From Amylibacter marinus (GTDB lineage: Bacteria > Pseudomonadota > Alphaproteobacteria > Rhodobacterales > Rhodobacteraceae): DNA of 64,000 nt. Both the position numbers and the translations under genes were made by a program. The DNA lies in contig NZ_BSNN01000004.1 of NCBI RefSeq assembly GCF_030160015.1, forward strand, positions 248,001 to 312,000. The letters run 5' to 3'. A model generated the notes under the pieces. The model did no database searches. It worked only from the letters and a program-made list of their open reading frames with translations, and was not told where the DNA came from. Shown piece by piece: positions 26,461-37,440 of this stretch; position 1 is the first letter of the stretch, and the number at the start of each line of letters is the position of its first letter.

Positions 26461-27543
26461 ATGGGCATTATTTCTAGGCTGATTGGCGCGATTTTCACGC
26501 GTATAATGGATTTGATTAAAACGCTGGTGCTGGCGATTCTGGTTGCCTTGTTGGTTTTGATGTCGCCCGCCGCCTTTGTTGAAATTGGCTGTCGCACCGA
26601 CAGTGGGCGTGCGCTCTATCAACCAATCCTACCCCGCGAACACCAGCGCGCACTAGCCGACAGCTATCTCGCCTATCCGCGCGTACAAATCGCCCACAGC
26701 TACGAAGAATATGCCAAAGTCATCGCCACCGATAATCCGCATCACTTTAACTTCCTATCCGCCCTAGAGAACTATTGGGCAACCTCTTGTCAGCTGGTTA
26801 AAGCGGCAGATATTTCCGGTGGATCCGACCTATCTGTGCGCAGCGATCTATACATTAGCGGCATCGGTTACACCGCCGATATCGCCCTAAAGGCCGCCTA
26901 TGAGGAAACCATCGGCCGCATCAGCGCTGGCACAAGGGGTGCCCAGCACAGCCCCCTTGACAAGGAATCGGCGAAAATGGCGCGTGATTTCGCCGCCCTG
27001 ATTGCCGATGCCGATTGGTACAATTATGATTTTGCCACCGATAATCAAATGCTGGCCCAGCGCCGTACAGGTACCCCCCGCGATAGCGAAAGACGCATAG
27101 CCCTTGGGATCGAATTCAGCGCCAAGCATAGCCTTGCCAGCCTACTGCGGGCCATAAGTTCCGACCACGACACCACCACTAAAATCCACAGCATCGTGTC
27201 AAACATCAGCGAAGACGCCCTGTTACGGATACCCAAATTGCGCATCGTCCAATCGCGCCCCGAGGGTATCCAAATAGAAACCAGCGGTGGGGAAGTATTG
27301 TCTGAAATAATACAATTGATCGCATTGCAAAATGGCGAGATTATCGAAATCGCTGGTCAAGACCGCATTCTGGTCTCTACGCTTTCTCATACCCCAACCC
27401 CAGAGGCATTGGCCACCTTCCCACGCCAAGGATTTGATAACCATCGTGCCATTTATCCCGCCTATCTTAGCCAATTGGCCGACGACATTCGCGCCTATGA
27501 AAGCGCCCCCAACAGCAGTATCGAACGGATATTCGCATTCTGA
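26461..27543 (+). CDS. Membrane-anchored protein of unknown function
   Basis: 360 aa. An N-terminal helix (about 15-40, LIKTLVLAILVALLVLMSP) is followed by a soluble, probably periplasmic domain with little low complexity. Two cysteines (near 44 and 110) could pair. A Tyr/His-rich helical part with SYEEYAKV and HHFNFLSALENYW precedes an alpha/beta C-terminal third. I recognise no family. The gene stands alone with about 160 bases upstream and 90 downstream, codes like its neighbours, and is intact, so it is a real gene of undefined role. Confidence 0.8.
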   Translation: MGIISRLIGAIFTRIMDLIKTLVLAILVALLVLMSPAAFVEIGCRTDSGRALYQPILPREHQRALADSYLAYPRVQIAHSYEEYAKVIATDNPHHFNFLSALENYWATSCQLVKAADISGGSDLSVRSDLYISGIGYTADIALKAAYEETIGRISAGTRGAQHSPLDKESAKMARDFAALIADADWYNYDFATDNQMLAQRRTGTPRDSERRIALGIEFSAKHSLASLLRAISSDHDTTTKIHSIVSNISEDALLRIPKLRIVQSRPEGIQIETSGGEVLSEIIQLIALQNGEIIEIAGQDRILVSTLSHTPTPEALATFPRQGFDNHRAIYPAYLSQLADDIRAYESAPNSSIERIFAF

Positions 27544-27632
27544 CCAACGCGATCCAACAGTTGTGATCGGATAAAACTTGAAGCACCTGCCCCAAGGGGC
27601 TAAGTCAACCGCAACAGTTGAAAGGCACAGCA

Positions 27633-28535
27633 ATGATCGAACTTGGACAAACACCTGCGCACGGCGATGTAATCAAAGACGTAACCGAAGCAACGTTTAT
27701 GGAAGATGTAGTCGAGGCCTCGAAAACCGCACCGGTTATTGTGGATTTCTGGGCACCGTGGTGTGGCCCTTGCAAAACCTTAGGCCCTGCACTTGAGGCC
27801 GAGGTCATATCCGCGGGCGGCTCTGTTACCATGGCCAAGGTTGATATCGATCAAAACCAAATGCTGGCGGGCCAGATGCAAATCCAATCAATTCCTGCGG
27901 TTTTCGCCTTTGTTGATGGGCAACCGGTTGATGGGTTTATGGGCGCCAAACCCCCTTCAGAAATCAAGGAATTCGTAGCCAAGGTCGCCGCCCTAAAGGG
28001 CGATACAGGTGATCTATCCGAGGCAGTAGAGGCCGCCAACGAAATGCTAGAGGCCGGCGAATACAGCGATGCGGCGGAAACCTTTGCAGCCATTCTAGGC
28101 GAAGACCCAAACAGCGGCGCCGCCTTTGTTGGCCTATTTAATGCGCAGATGGGCGCTGGGGAAACCGATGCCGCCAAGGAAATGCTGGATAATGCCCCCG
28201 CTGATCTAGCCGAAACCCCAGAGGTGGCGGGCCTTCGCGCGCGTCTGGAATTGGCACAGCAGGCCGAAGACCTAGGAGAGCTGGGCGAGTTACAGGCCAA
28301 GCTGGCGGCAGACCCCGACGATCACCAAGCCCGCTTTGATCTGGCCATTGCCTTGATCGCTGCTGATGAGGCCCAAGCGGCGGTGGATGCATTGCTGGAA
28401 ATTTTCCGCAGGGATCGCGACTGGAATGAAGACGCGGCACGCCAACAGCTGTTTAAAATGTTCGACAGTTTCGGCCCAGAACACCCCATCACCCTAACGG
28501 GGCGGCGCCAATTGGCATCTATGGTATTTGCCTAA
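27633..28535 (+). CDS. Thioredoxin-TPR co-chaperone, CnoX/YbbN family
   Basis: 300 aa. The thioredoxin domain (about 15-125) holds the active motif WCGPC (Cys44, Cys47) and the cis-Pro segment IQSIPAVFAF. The C-terminal half is Ala/Glu-rich helical repeats of TPR type (SDAAETFAAILGEDPNSGAAF, DDHQARFDLAIALIAADEA). Such proteins protect or hand over unfolded substrates. ATG 27633 is preferred over a TTG 15 bases upstream. No signal peptide, hence cytosolic. Confidence 0.9.
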   Translation: MIELGQTPAHGDVIKDVTEATFMEDVVEASKTAPVIVDFWAPWCGPCKTLGPALEAEVISAGGSVTMAKVDIDQNQMLAGQMQIQSIPAVFAFVDGQPVDGFMGAKPPSEIKEFVAKVAALKGDTGDLSEAVEAANEMLEAGEYSDAAETFAAILGEDPNSGAAFVGLFNAQMGAGETDAAKEMLDNAPADLAETPEVAGLRARLELAQQAEDLGELGELQAKLAADPDDHQARFDLAIALIAADEAQAAVDALLEIFRRDRDWNEDAARQQLFKMFDSFGPEHPITLTGRRQLASMVFA

Positions 28536-28561
28536 CGCCGAAAAATACCTATCCTGTTTCC

Positions 28562-29197
28562 ATGCACAGTATTTCGTCTCTGCCAAAGACCATCCCGATC
28601 TTCCCGCTTAGCGGGGTGATCCTATTGCCCAGATCGCGCCTGCCGCTGAATATCTTCGAGCCGCGCTACCTGAGCATGGTAGAGGATGTGTTAAAAACCC
28701 CCGACCGCCTGATCGGTATGGCCCAACCTGCGCCCAACTCTGATCTCCCCGGAATTGGCGGGGTCGGCTGTGCGGGGCGGATCGTTAAATTTGCAGAAAC
28801 CGACGATCGCCGCTACCTGATTACGCTGGCAGGCGTTTGCCGGTTTTCTCTAGCGGCCAGCGCCACAGGTTTCGCCCCCTATCATTCAGGTACGCTGGAT
28901 TGGGGAAACTACAGCCATGATCTGCGTCCGGCGACCCAGAGTTATGCATTCGACAGGCCCGAATTTATCGCCCTACTGAAACGTTATTTCGAAATTCAAC
29001 AGCTCTCAACAGATTGGGATAATCTAATTAATGCCGACGAAGAGATGCTGGTGAATTCTTTGTCCATGATGTGCCCCTTTGATGCCACAGAAAAACAAGC
29101 CCTGCTAGAGGCAGAAACAGTGGCCACGCGACGCCAAACCCTAACCGCACTAATGGAATTTGCCCTGCGGGACGCAGCAACAGGCCCAATACAATGA
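28562..29197 (+). CDS. Lon N-terminal domain (substrate-binding) protein
   Basis: 211 aa corresponding to the N-terminal domain of Lon without ATPase or protease: [61 protein letters not shown]. It may present substrates or act on its own. It lies 26 bases after the thioredoxin co-chaperone and overlaps the Trm112-like gene by four bases, which suggests a small protein-quality operon. Confidence 0.9.
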   Translation: MHSISSLPKTIPIFPLSGVILLPRSRLPLNIFEPRYLSMVEDVLKTPDRLIGMAQPAPNSDLPGIGGVGCAGRIVKFAETDDRRYLITLAGVCRFSLAASATGFAPYHSGTLDWGNYSHDLRPATQSYAFDRPEFIALLKRYFEIQQLSTDWDNLINADEEMLVNSLSMMCPFDATEKQALLEAETVATRRQTLTALMEFALRDAATGPIQ

Positions 29198-29382
29198 GCA
29201 ACGCATCCGGAAATCCCGATTCGAAAATGCTAGAGGCACTGGTCTGTCCCCTAACAAAATCAAACCTTAGCTATGATGCATCTGCGCAAGAATTGATCAG
29301 CAAGGCGGCCAAGCTGGCCTATCCTATTCGCAATGGCATCCCCGTACTGTTACCAGACGAGGCCCGCAAGCTAACCGACTAA
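29194..29382 (+). CDS. Trm112-like / UPF0434 small protein
   Basis: 62 aa. The pattern [16 protein letters not shown], then [25 protein letters not shown], is that of the Trm112 family. Only one cysteine remains, so no complete zinc site is present. In eukaryotes Trm112 activates methyltransferases; the bacterial role is unsettled. Its stop tetranucleotide CTAA is shared with convergent ubiH. Confidence 0.88.
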   Translation: MSNASGNPDSKMLEALVCPLTKSNLSYDASAQELISKAAKLAYPIRNGIPVLLPDEARKLTD

Positions 29383-30605
29383 ATTCCCTGCCCCAACATC
29401 AGCTTGGGCAGATCACCAGACAGCCCCGCCGCATGGCGCATAAAGCCGCGCCGCAGATTTGGCATAGCATTGACCGACCCCAGCCCCATATCGCGCAGCC
29501 CGCGCAAAAACAGATTATCATTGGAAAATAGCCGGTTTATGCCATCCGTTGCGGCCGCCATCATCTGTGTGTCAAAGCGGCGCCAAGTTTGATAGCGCGC
29601 CAAAACATCCATGCGGCCAATATCCTCGCCACGGCGCAATGCCATGGCCAGAACCTCGCTCAGCGACGCCACATCCTTTAGACCCAAGTTCAACCCCTGC
29701 CCCGCTAGCGGATGAATCCCATGTGCTGCATCCCCGACCAAGGCCACCCGCGCACCCACAAAATCATCCACCAACGATAGCGTAAGGGGATAGCTAAAGC
29801 GCGCGCCTGCCAGCGCAATTTCCCCTAGGAAATCCCCAAACACCGGCCGCAACGCGGTTAGAAAATCCGTGTCATTCATCTGTGCAATCTCTGCCGCACG
29901 CTGTGCTGTTTCGGACCACACAATCGAGCTACGCCGCCCCGCCAAAGGTAGGATCGCCAAAGGCCCAGAGGGTGTGAAAAACTGATGCGCGGTACCATTG
30001 TGGGGCAACTCATGCTCTACCGCGCAGACCAATGCGCTTTGATCATAGTCCCAGCCCCTGCGCACCAGCCCTGCATCCCGCGCGGTATTCGAGCGGCGCC
30101 CATCACAGCCAACCAAAAGGCGCGCCAATAGTTTGGTGTCATCTGAAAGTGTCACCTCCACATGCGCATTCTGGGGCCTGTGGCCAGTTACGCTTGTGCC
30201 CTCGATATATCGAATCAGGGGCGTGTTGGTGATCAAATCCAGCATCGCGCGGCGCAAATAGCGATCCTCGATCATCTGCCCCATGGGACCTTCTTCTAAT
30301 TCTCGGTGATCAAAATGCAAAAACTGTGGCCCAGCGCCCTGCCCTGCCTTGCCATCCGTCACCTTGATATCCAAAATCGGCTGCGCCTTGGTGGCGATAG
30401 AATTCCAAACCCCCAGCACCTGTAGCATCCGTACCGAACCATGCGCCAAAGAATAGGCGCGCCCGTCAAATGCGGGGCTTTGCTGATCCTTGGCCAATTG
30501 CGGATCCACAATCACCGAGGCGATCCCAACAGATGCCAAGGCCAGCGCCATCGCACAGCCATTTAGGCCAGCGCCAGCAATCACGATATCTGTATCAAAC
30601 TTCAT
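29379..30605 (-). CDS. UbiH/UbiF/Coq6-type FAD monooxygenase
   Basis: 408 aa ubiquinone-biosynthesis hydroxylase. The FAD dinucleotide motif [17 protein letters not shown] is at the N-terminus, the DG-type motif [17 protein letters not shown] in the middle, and [22 protein letters not shown] binds the FAD ribityl. It hydroxylates the quinone ring; which position cannot be told. Divergent from the amidase, with 77 bases between starts. Confidence 0.9.
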   Translation of the reverse strand: MKFDTDIVIAGAGLNGCAMALALASVGIASVIVDPQLAKDQQSPAFDGRAYSLAHGSVRMLQVLGVWNSIATKAQPILDIKVTDGKAGQGAGPQFLHFDHRELEEGPMGQMIEDRYLRRAMLDLITNTPLIRYIEGTSVTGHRPQNAHVEVTLSDDTKLLARLLVGCDGRRSNTARDAGLVRRGWDYDQSALVCAVEHELPHNGTAHQFFTPSGPLAILPLAGRRSSIVWSETAQRAAEIAQMNDTDFLTALRPVFGDFLGEIALAGARFSYPLTLSLVDDFVGARVALVGDAAHGIHPLAGQGLNLGLKDVASLSEVLAMALRRGEDIGRMDVLARYQTWRRFDTQMMAAATDGINRLFSNDNLFLRGLRDMGLGSVNAMPNLRRGFMRHAAGLSGDLPKLMLGQGI

Positions 30606-30682
30606 GGGCGCATTATGACAGGCACAGGGGGATTGTCCACGCTACATTGCGCCGCTACTGTATCCATAGAAGAGGATATTTT

Positions 30683-32014
30683 ATGGTTCATTCATGGCTA
30701 ACCGCAACGGCCTGCGATCTGGGGCGGGGTATAGAAAACAACAGCATTTGCCCACTAGAATTGACCAATACCTTTCTGTCCGCGATTCAAAACCACCCGC
30801 AGCGCGACCGCATCTACAGCATCGTCACCGCTGATCGCGCACTAAAAGAGGCCAGTGCCGCCAAACAGCGCGCCCAAAGCAACACCCGCAGGGGGCTACT
30901 GGATGGTGTGCCTATCTCTTGGAAGGATCTATTTGATTCTGCAGATATCCCGACCGAAGCGGGCTGTCGTATGCTGGCTGGTCGTGTTCCCGATACCGAT
31001 GCGGTGCCCCTGCGCAATGCCACCGATGCTGGCATGATCTGCCTTGGTAAAACGCATATGTCTGAATTGGCCTTTTCTGGGCTGGGTCTGAATCCTATGG
31101 CCCAAACGACACCATGTGTGAATGATCTGGATGCGGTGGCGGGGGGGTCGTCCTCTGGTGCGGCGGGGTCTGTGGCCTTTGGTATTGCCGCGGCGGGCAT
31201 TGGCTCGGATACCGGCGGGTCGGTGCGCATCCCCTCTACGTGGAATGACTTGGTGGGGCTAAAGACAACCAGCGCTGAAATCTCTTTGGAGGGATCGGTA
31301 CCCTTGTGCCCCAAGTTTGATACCGTCGGCCCCCTGTGCCGATCTGTTGAAGATGCCAGCGCGCTGTTCGATGTTCTAAGGGGCAGACCTATAACACCCC
31401 TGCACCCACAGCCCCCCAAACGCGCGCTAATCCTAAACACTATCGCATTGGATGATGTAGATACGGCGCCCAAGTCAGCGTTTGATAAAGCCTGTGGCGC
31501 GATTTCAGAATCAGGTATTGAGACCGAGGAGATCGCGTTTCCAGAACTAAACGAGATCATGGCGCTGGCGGGTGTTTTGTTCACCACTGAGGCCTATGCG
31601 CAATGGGCAGAATTACTGGAAACCGAGGGGCACAAAATGTACCCGATGATTTTCGAGCGCTTTATGTCGGGCAAGGCGCATGCACAGGCCGACTATCGCG
31701 CGGCATGGGATGTTCTGCGCACAATACGCCAGAAATGGGATCGCTTGATAGGCCCAGAGGATGTTGTGGTCTTGCCCTCTAGCCCGATCCTACCCCCCAA
31801 AACCGAAGGTCTACTAAACGACCACGCCTATTACATTCGGGCAAATCTTCTGGCCTTACGCAATACTCGGATTGGCAACCTGTTGAACCTGCCGGTTGTT
31901 ACGCTGCCGCTTGGCGCGCCATCCTGTGGAATATCCATCATGGGTAAACCCCACGCAGAGGCTAAATTACTGCAACACTGCGCGGCAATAGATCCATTGT
32001 TAACCAATTATTAA
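30683..32014 (+). CDS. Amidase (amidase signature family)
   Basis: 443 aa. The Ser-cisSer-Lys triad is visible: Lys in ISWKDLF, the Gly/Ser stretch GGSSSGAAGSVA, and the nucleophile segment GSDTGGSVRIPS. Family members include indoleacetamide hydrolase and GatA; gatB and gatC are not here, so a stand-alone amidase is likely. ATG 30683 has AGAGGA upstream. A longer frame to 30470 overlaps the divergent gene and is rejected. Confidence 0.9.
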   Translation: MVHSWLTATACDLGRGIENNSICPLELTNTFLSAIQNHPQRDRIYSIVTADRALKEASAAKQRAQSNTRRGLLDGVPISWKDLFDSADIPTEAGCRMLAGRVPDTDAVPLRNATDAGMICLGKTHMSELAFSGLGLNPMAQTTPCVNDLDAVAGGSSSGAAGSVAFGIAAAGIGSDTGGSVRIPSTWNDLVGLKTTSAEISLEGSVPLCPKFDTVGPLCRSVEDASALFDVLRGRPITPLHPQPPKRALILNTIALDDVDTAPKSAFDKACGAISESGIETEEIAFPELNEIMALAGVLFTTEAYAQWAELLETEGHKMYPMIFERFMSGKAHAQADYRAAWDVLRTIRQKWDRLIGPEDVVVLPSSPILPPKTEGLLNDHAYYIRANLLALRNTRIGNLLNLPVVTLPLGAPSCGISIMGKPHAEAKLLQHCAAIDPLLTNY

Positions 32015-32082
32015 ATTGGCGCTTCGCTCATTATAGTCTATGCTGGCCTGAAATGGGCGTTAGACCCTGATACGAGGCATAT

Positions 32083-33261
32083 ATGGAATTTCCAGAGCGG
32101 TTTTCAAACCTGCCAGAATACGCGTTTCCGCGTTTGCGTAGCCTGTTGGGGGATACCCCAGCCGGTGGATCACCTGTGTTCATGTCACTAGGAGAACCCA
32201 AGCATAGGTTCCCCGATTTCGTCACAGAGATTCTAACGCAAAACCTTGCGGGCTTTAACAGCTATCCCAACAATAACGGCACGGCCGATCTGCTGAACAG
32301 TATCGCAGGCTGGTTGCAGCGCCGTTTTCAGGTGGATGTAGATGCCGATAGCCAAATATTGGCCCTGAATGGCACCCGAGAAGGGCTGTTCAATGCTGTT
32401 ATCGCCCTAAGCCCAGAACAGAAAAACGGCCACAAACCGAAAATTCTGATGCCAAACCCATTTTATCAGGTCTATGCGGTGGGGGCTGTTGCTGCGGGGG
32501 CTGATCCTGTTTTTGTGGACGCGCGCCCCGAGAATAATTTCCTGCCCGATTATCATGCCCTGCCAGCAGAGACGCTAGAACAAACCAGCGTTCTGTTCCT
32601 ATGCTCGCCCGCCAATCCACAGGGGGCAATTGCCACGCCGCACTATTGGGCCGATTTGATTAAACTCGCAGAAAAATACGATATTCGGATTTTCGCCGAT
32701 GAGTGCTATTCTGAGATATATCGGGATCAAGCGCCGACCAGCGCATTGCGCGTGGCCGCAGATATGGGCGCAGATCCAGAAAGGGTTGTGATTTTTCATT
32801 CGCTGTCCAAGCGCTCTAACCTGCCTGGCCTACGTAGTGGATTTGCTGCCGGTGGGCCAAAAACCATCGCGGCCATGCGCCGCCTGCGCGCCTATGCAGG
32901 GGCCCCAATTCCCACAGCCCTACAGGCGGTTTCAGCCGCCGTTTGGGATGACGAGGCACATGTGATAGAAAACCGTAACCTATACCAAGAAAAATACCGC
33001 ATGGCTGACGAAGTATTTGGCGCCGTACAGGGGTATTCCTCCCCCGAGGGCGGATTTTTCCTGTGGCTGCCCGTAGAGAATGGTGAGCAGGCCGCAATGT
33101 CCCTGTGGAAACACAGCGGTATTCGCGTACTGCCCGGCGCCTACCTCAGCCGAGATACTAAGGCCGGCAACCCCGGTGAAAAATACATCCGTGTCGCAAT
33201 GGTGGCACCTTTCGACGAAACTCAGCAAGGACTGCTGACAATCCGTGATTGTTTATACTAA
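32083..33261 (+). CDS. Class I/II aminotransferase, DapC-like
   Basis: 392 aa fold-type I PLP enzyme. Motifs: SLGEPKHRFPDFV, NGTREGLFNAV, FLCSPANPQGA, IFADECYSEIY, and the PLP lysine Lys243 in HSLSKRSNLPGLRSGF. Related enzymes act as succinyldiaminopimelate aminotransferase in lysine and peptidoglycan precursor synthesis; that role is inferred from similarity and from the following cell-division gene. GAGG before the ATG; ftsK starts 9 bases after the stop. Confidence 0.88.
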   Translation: MEFPERFSNLPEYAFPRLRSLLGDTPAGGSPVFMSLGEPKHRFPDFVTEILTQNLAGFNSYPNNNGTADLLNSIAGWLQRRFQVDVDADSQILALNGTREGLFNAVIALSPEQKNGHKPKILMPNPFYQVYAVGAVAAGADPVFVDARPENNFLPDYHALPAETLEQTSVLFLCSPANPQGAIATPHYWADLIKLAEKYDIRIFADECYSEIYRDQAPTSALRVAADMGADPERVVIFHSLSKRSNLPGLRSGFAAGGPKTIAAMRRLRAYAGAPIPTALQAVSAAVWDDEAHVIENRNLYQEKYRMADEVFGAVQGYSSPEGGFFLWLPVENGEQAAMSLWKHSGIRVLPGAYLSRDTKAGNPGEKYIRVAMVAPFDETQQGLLTIRDCLY

Positions 33262-33270
33262 GGTATAGCT

Positions 33271-36129
33271 ATGGCTTATAATACACGCACGCGTGACCCA
33301 TTGTTAGAGGCTCAGATGCAGGCAACCATCCGCAAACGATTTGCGGAACTTGTCGGACTGGGCCTGATTGCTTTGGCGGTAGTGGCCGCTATCGCCCTAT
33401 GGACATATCACAAAGAAGACCCGAATTTTCTGAACGCAACCTCTGGCAGCGTTCAAAACAAGATGGGGTTAATCGGGGCCGCATTCGCAGGAAACCTGAT
33501 GCTAACCATCGGCAAAGCGGCATGGCTGTTTCCCGTTGCCTTTCTGGTTTGGGGTGTGCGTATGCTATTGCATATCGGCCAGGCCCGGCTGTTTCGCCGT
33601 GGTGTTTTTCTACCAATTACCATCACCCTTGCCGCGGTTTTCTTAGCCACAAATATCCCCAGCGCTAATTGGCCCTATGATTTTTCCATGGGGGGCCTGT
33701 CTGGTGATGCCATCCTAAAGGTGATTATGGATTTCGCGCCGCTAGAATCTGGCCTATGGATCAGGGTTCTCTCGCTAGGGCTTGGTCTGGCTAGCTTTTG
33801 CCTTGGGCTGTTTTCGCTGGGCTTTACCGGGGCAGAAACAAAACACATATTGCAGCGCGGTACCTACACGCTGATCATTTGGGCCAATTTGCTGGGCGCG
33901 GGTTTTGCGGCGCTGACCCGTATGGGATACAAGGGCGCTAAGGCTGGTACATCAAGCGCCCTAGCTACCGCCGCCAACGCACGCCAAAGGGCCAAAGAGC
34001 GCCGCGAAAACCACCAAGATGATATGCCCGACATCAGCGTCGATCACCACATGCCCAGCGAGCCTAAGGCCCCCAAGCATGTGGGCCGCAAAACACTGTT
34101 TCCTACCCTGCCTGTCTTTGCCAACAAGTCCAAAGATCGCCCAACAGAACCCGATGCAATGGCCGAAACTCCGCCCACGGATTCGCGACGCATCATTTAT
34201 AACGAGCTGAACGTCAGCGGGCAAAAAGAACGCGTAACCAAGCGTATCCGCGAAGCAATCCGCAACAAAGATGCCTTTGCCAGCGCCACCGCCCCAATGG
34301 AGGTGATCGACGACGAGGATGTGATTTCCCCAGTTCAAGAACCCGTTATCCCTGCCAACCCTCAGATTCACACCGCCCCAGAAAATATTTTCGAGGATGA
34401 TCTTGGCGATTCAGAAAACATATTCGCCGATGTCTCTGCACCGATCGAATCTGTGCCAGAGCTGGCGCTGGATGCCATTCCGCCGCGCAAAGAGCCCACA
34501 TTTAAAAAGCTGACCCCCCCCAAATCTGTGGTGGAACATGCCCCGCAAAAACCCATCCCTCAAAGCTCACAGGCAAAATCCGAGGCCCAGCCCACATTGT
34601 TTACAGAGGCGGCAGGGGATTATGAAACGCCCGCGCTAAATCTGCTGGCCAGCCCCTCTAGCGTGGTGCGCCATCAGCTAAGCGATGAAGCCTTAGAAGA
34701 AAACGCCCGCATGTTGGAAAACGTTCTGGATGATTACGGCGTAAAGGGCGAGATCATTTCCGTACGCCCCGGCCCCGTTGTTACAATGTACGAGCTGGAA
34801 CCAGCACCGGGGCTAAAGGCTAGCCGCGTAGTTGGGCTAGCGGATGATATCGCGCGCTCTATGTCGGCGCTGGCCGCGCGGGTATCCACCGTGCCCGGGC
34901 GCACGGTTATCGGGATCGAATTGCCCAACGACAATCGCGAAACGGTGCTATTGCGCGAGATCCTGTCCGCGCGCGACTATGGCGATGGTAAGCACAGCCT
35001 GCCCCTTGCATTGGGTAAAGATATCAGCGGCAAACCCGAGGTTTCGGATCTGGCGAAGATGCCGCATCTGTTGATCGCAGGTACCACTGGATCCGGTAAA
35101 TCTGTAGCAATCAACACCATGATCATGTCACTGTTGTATAAGTTGCGCCCTGATGAATGCCGCATGATCATGATCGACCCCAAGATGCTAGAGCTGTCGG
35201 TTTATGACGGCATTCCGCATCTGCTATCGCCCGTGGTTACCGACCCCAAAAAGGCCGTTGTGGCCCTGAAGTGGGTGGTTGGCGAAATGGAAGAGCGCTA
35301 TCGCAAGATGTCCAAAATGGGCGTTCGTAACATCGCAGGCTATAACAGCCGTGTAGAAGATGCCCTGTCCCGCGGCGAGAATTTTGAACGTACAGTTCAA
35401 ACAGGATTTGATGACGATACTGGCGAGCCGGTTTTCGAAACCGAGAGCTTTGCACCAGAGAAGATGCCCTTTATCGTCATTGTTGTAGATGAGATGGCCG
35501 ATCTTATGATGGTAGCCGGTAAGGAAATCGAGGCCTGTATTCAGCGCCTTGCACAGATGGCGCGGGCCTCTGGTATCCACCTAATCATGGCGACCCAGCG
35601 GCCCTCGGTGGATGTGATCACCGGTACCATCAAGGCAAACTTCCCGACGCGTATCTCATTTCAGGTAACATCCAAAATCGACAGTCGCACAATTTTGGGC
35701 GAAATGGGCGCCGAACAATTGCTGGGTATGGGCGATATGCTTTACATGGCTGGTGGTGGTAAGGTTACGCGTATTCACGCCCCATTCGTTTCCGACGAAG
35801 AGGTCGAGGTTGTCGTAAACCACCTGAAATCCTATGGCCCACCAGAATATGTTAGCACCGTGGTCAAGGGCCCCGACGAGGCGCAAAGCTCGAATATTGA
35901 CGCAGTCCTTGGGCTAGGCGGCAATACCAGCAAGGAAAATGCGCTGTACGATCAGGCGGTAGCAATCGTGGCACAAGACCGCAAATGCTCCACCTCCTAC
36001 ATTCAACGCAAACTGTCCATCGGCTATAACAAGGCCGCTAAATTGGTAGAAGAAATGGAAGATAACGGTGTGGTATCCGCGGCCAACCATGTGGGTAAAC
36101 GCGAGATTTTACTACCTGAACAGAACTAG
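33271..36129 (+). CDS. ftsK: DNA translocase FtsK
   Basis: 952 aa. Four membrane helices at the N-terminus (about 25-200), then an acidic, Pro-rich linker to about 460. The motor has Walker A GTTGSGKS near 604-611, Walker [12 protein letters not shown] near 737 and [12 protein letters not shown]. The gamma winged-helix domain closes the protein ([25 protein letters not shown]), which reads KOPS sites. It pumps chromosome termini at the septum and aligns dif sites. Confidence 0.97.
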   Translation: MAYNTRTRDPLLEAQMQATIRKRFAELVGLGLIALAVVAAIALWTYHKEDPNFLNATSGSVQNKMGLIGAAFAGNLMLTIGKAAWLFPVAFLVWGVRMLLHIGQARLFRRGVFLPITITLAAVFLATNIPSANWPYDFSMGGLSGDAILKVIMDFAPLESGLWIRVLSLGLGLASFCLGLFSLGFTGAETKHILQRGTYTLIIWANLLGAGFAALTRMGYKGAKAGTSSALATAANARQRAKERRENHQDDMPDISVDHHMPSEPKAPKHVGRKTLFPTLPVFANKSKDRPTEPDAMAETPPTDSRRIIYNELNVSGQKERVTKRIREAIRNKDAFASATAPMEVIDDEDVISPVQEPVIPANPQIHTAPENIFEDDLGDSENIFADVSAPIESVPELALDAIPPRKEPTFKKLTPPKSVVEHAPQKPIPQSSQAKSEAQPTLFTEAAGDYETPALNLLASPSSVVRHQLSDEALEENARMLENVLDDYGVKGEIISVRPGPVVTMYELEPAPGLKASRVVGLADDIARSMSALAARVSTVPGRTVIGIELPNDNRETVLLREILSARDYGDGKHSLPLALGKDISGKPEVSDLAKMPHLLIAGTTGSGKSVAINTMIMSLLYKLRPDECRMIMIDPKMLELSVYDGIPHLLSPVVTDPKKAVVALKWVVGEMEERYRKMSKMGVRNIAGYNSRVEDALSRGENFERTVQTGFDDDTGEPVFETESFAPEKMPFIVIVVDEMADLMMVAGKEIEACIQRLAQMARASGIHLIMATQRPSVDVITGTIKANFPTRISFQVTSKIDSRTILGEMGAEQLLGMGDMLYMAGGGKVTRIHAPFVSDEEVEVVVNHLKSYGPPEYVSTVVKGPDEAQSSNIDAVLGLGGNTSKENALYDQAVAIVAQDRKCSTSYIQRKLSIGYNKAAKLVEEMEDNGVVSAANHVGKREILLPEQN

Positions 36130-36204
36130 CGGATATCGGCCCATCGCGGTGCTGTGATCGGCGCCGCACTTCCCCTTGGGCATATGGCAACTTAGGTATT
36201 AATC

Positions 36205-36795
36205 ATGAACAAACGTGACTTTATAAAAGCATCCCTTGTGGGATTGGCCGCATTTTGCGCCACCCCCGCATCCGCAGAGCAATTGCCCCTAAGTGCGCTT
36301 AGTGATTATTTCAATTCTCTGGAATCTGCCCAAACAGCATTCACACAAATCAATTCAAATGGTTCGCAAACCACCGGTACAGTTTACATCAAACGTCCAG
36401 GGCGCATGCGGTTTGAATATAATGGCACCAATGCGCCACTGGTTTTGGCCAGCGCGGGTAGTATTGCCGTGTATGATGGAAAATCCAAAGGTAAACCCAA
36501 GATTTACCCGCTGCGCCGCTCGCCGCTAAACCTGATTTTGGCAAAGAATGTTAATTTAGAAACCAGCGGCATGGTGGTAAAACAGACCTATGATGGGCGC
36601 TTTACATCCATTATCGCACGGGATCCCAAAGAACCCAATCTGGGGCAAATTCAGCTGGTTTTTACCGATAATCCAATTCAACTACGCCAGTGGATCGTTA
36701 CCGATCAATCGCGCAATCGCACCACCGTAAAGCTAGATGCCCTGAACACCAGTACCGAACATTCTAACAAGCTGTTTCGCATCACCAAGCCCTAA
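36205..36795 (+). CDS. lolA: LolA-like outer-membrane lipoprotein carrier
   Basis: 196 aa periplasmic chaperone that ferries lipoproteins from LolCDE to the outer membrane. The signal peptide NKRDFIKASLVGLAAFCATPASA has a KR where a Tat motif has RR, so Sec is more likely. The mature part has QTAFTQINSNGSQTTGTVYIKRPGRMRFEY, the hallmark of LolA. It is 75 bases after ftsK, as in many proteobacteria. Its stop is 5 bases from that of the convergent transglycosylase. Confidence 0.92.
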   Translation: MNKRDFIKASLVGLAAFCATPASAEQLPLSALSDYFNSLESAQTAFTQINSNGSQTTGTVYIKRPGRMRFEYNGTNAPLVLASAGSIAVYDGKSKGKPKIYPLRRSPLNLILAKNVNLETSGMVVKQTYDGRFTSIIARDPKEPNLGQIQLVFTDNPIQLRQWIVTDQSRNRTTVKLDALNTSTEHSNKLFRITKP

Positions 36796-36800
36796 CTGGC

Positions 36801-37385
36801 CTAGCGACAGCGGCGCAATTGGGCATCGTATAGGATTGCACGGTCTTGGACAGATCGTGCAACCGCCACCAGCCATTTTTTCTTCTTATAGGTGCCGCGG
36901 CGATAGCCGGTGTGCCCATCATGATAGGCTAGGTACTGCGCATATGCGTTAGATTTCGAAATGCCCAATTTTTGGCTGCTTTGATCCATGTACCACCCCA
37001 TGAAATCAACCGCATCCGAAAATCGGTCGCGCTTTGCGCCACGCTTGCCTGTTTCATCGCGGTACCAATCCCACGTACCATCCAGGGCCTGTGAAAACCC
37101 ATAGGCCGAGGATTGACGGCCCATTGGAATGACCTTGGCCTTCCATTTAAAAGGCGTGCGAGCCTTACCGTCGAATTTGCTTTCTTGGTAGATGGTTGCC
37201 ATCTGTACAGATACCGGCACCCCCCAGCGACGCTCGGTGCGCTCCATATCCTTGAACCACGATTTGCGCTGGTTCTTGATAGAACATGCATTGTCTAAAT
37301 TGCTGGGCGCGCGCGTACCACCCCCCCCACCACAAGAGGTTAGGACGAAGCCAACGGCCACGAGAAGAAGCGTTATTTTTTTCAT
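36801..37385 (-). CDS. Lytic transglycosylase-like lipoprotein
   Basis: 194 aa. Lipobox VLTSC (Cys18) is followed by a run of glycines encoded by a C8 tract (37321-37328). The SLT fold follows: Glu68 in ATIYQESKF is the catalytic-acid candidate, then SSAYGFSQALDGTWDWY, and AYAQYLAYHDGHTGYRRG. It should cleave glycan strands from the lipid-anchored position. Soluble homologues are usually longer. Confidence 0.85.
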   Translation of the reverse strand: MKKITLLLVAVGFVLTSCGGGGGTRAPSNLDNACSIKNQRKSWFKDMERTERRWGVPVSVQMATIYQESKFDGKARTPFKWKAKVIPMGRQSSAYGFSQALDGTWDWYRDETGKRGAKRDRFSDAVDFMGWYMDQSSQKLGISKSNAYAQYLAYHDGHTGYRRGTYKKKKWLVAVARSVQDRAILYDAQLRRCR

Positions 37386-37440
37386 TTGCCTGTAGTCCAG
37401 TCTTTTGCTGGTTTTCTTTAATTATGATATAGATAGATTG

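Noticed and set aside
30814-31587. 257-codon open frame antisense to the amidase
   Set aside because: Complete amidase motifs are on the plus strand; the antisense product is Ser/Pro-rich with no family pattern and no ribosome site.
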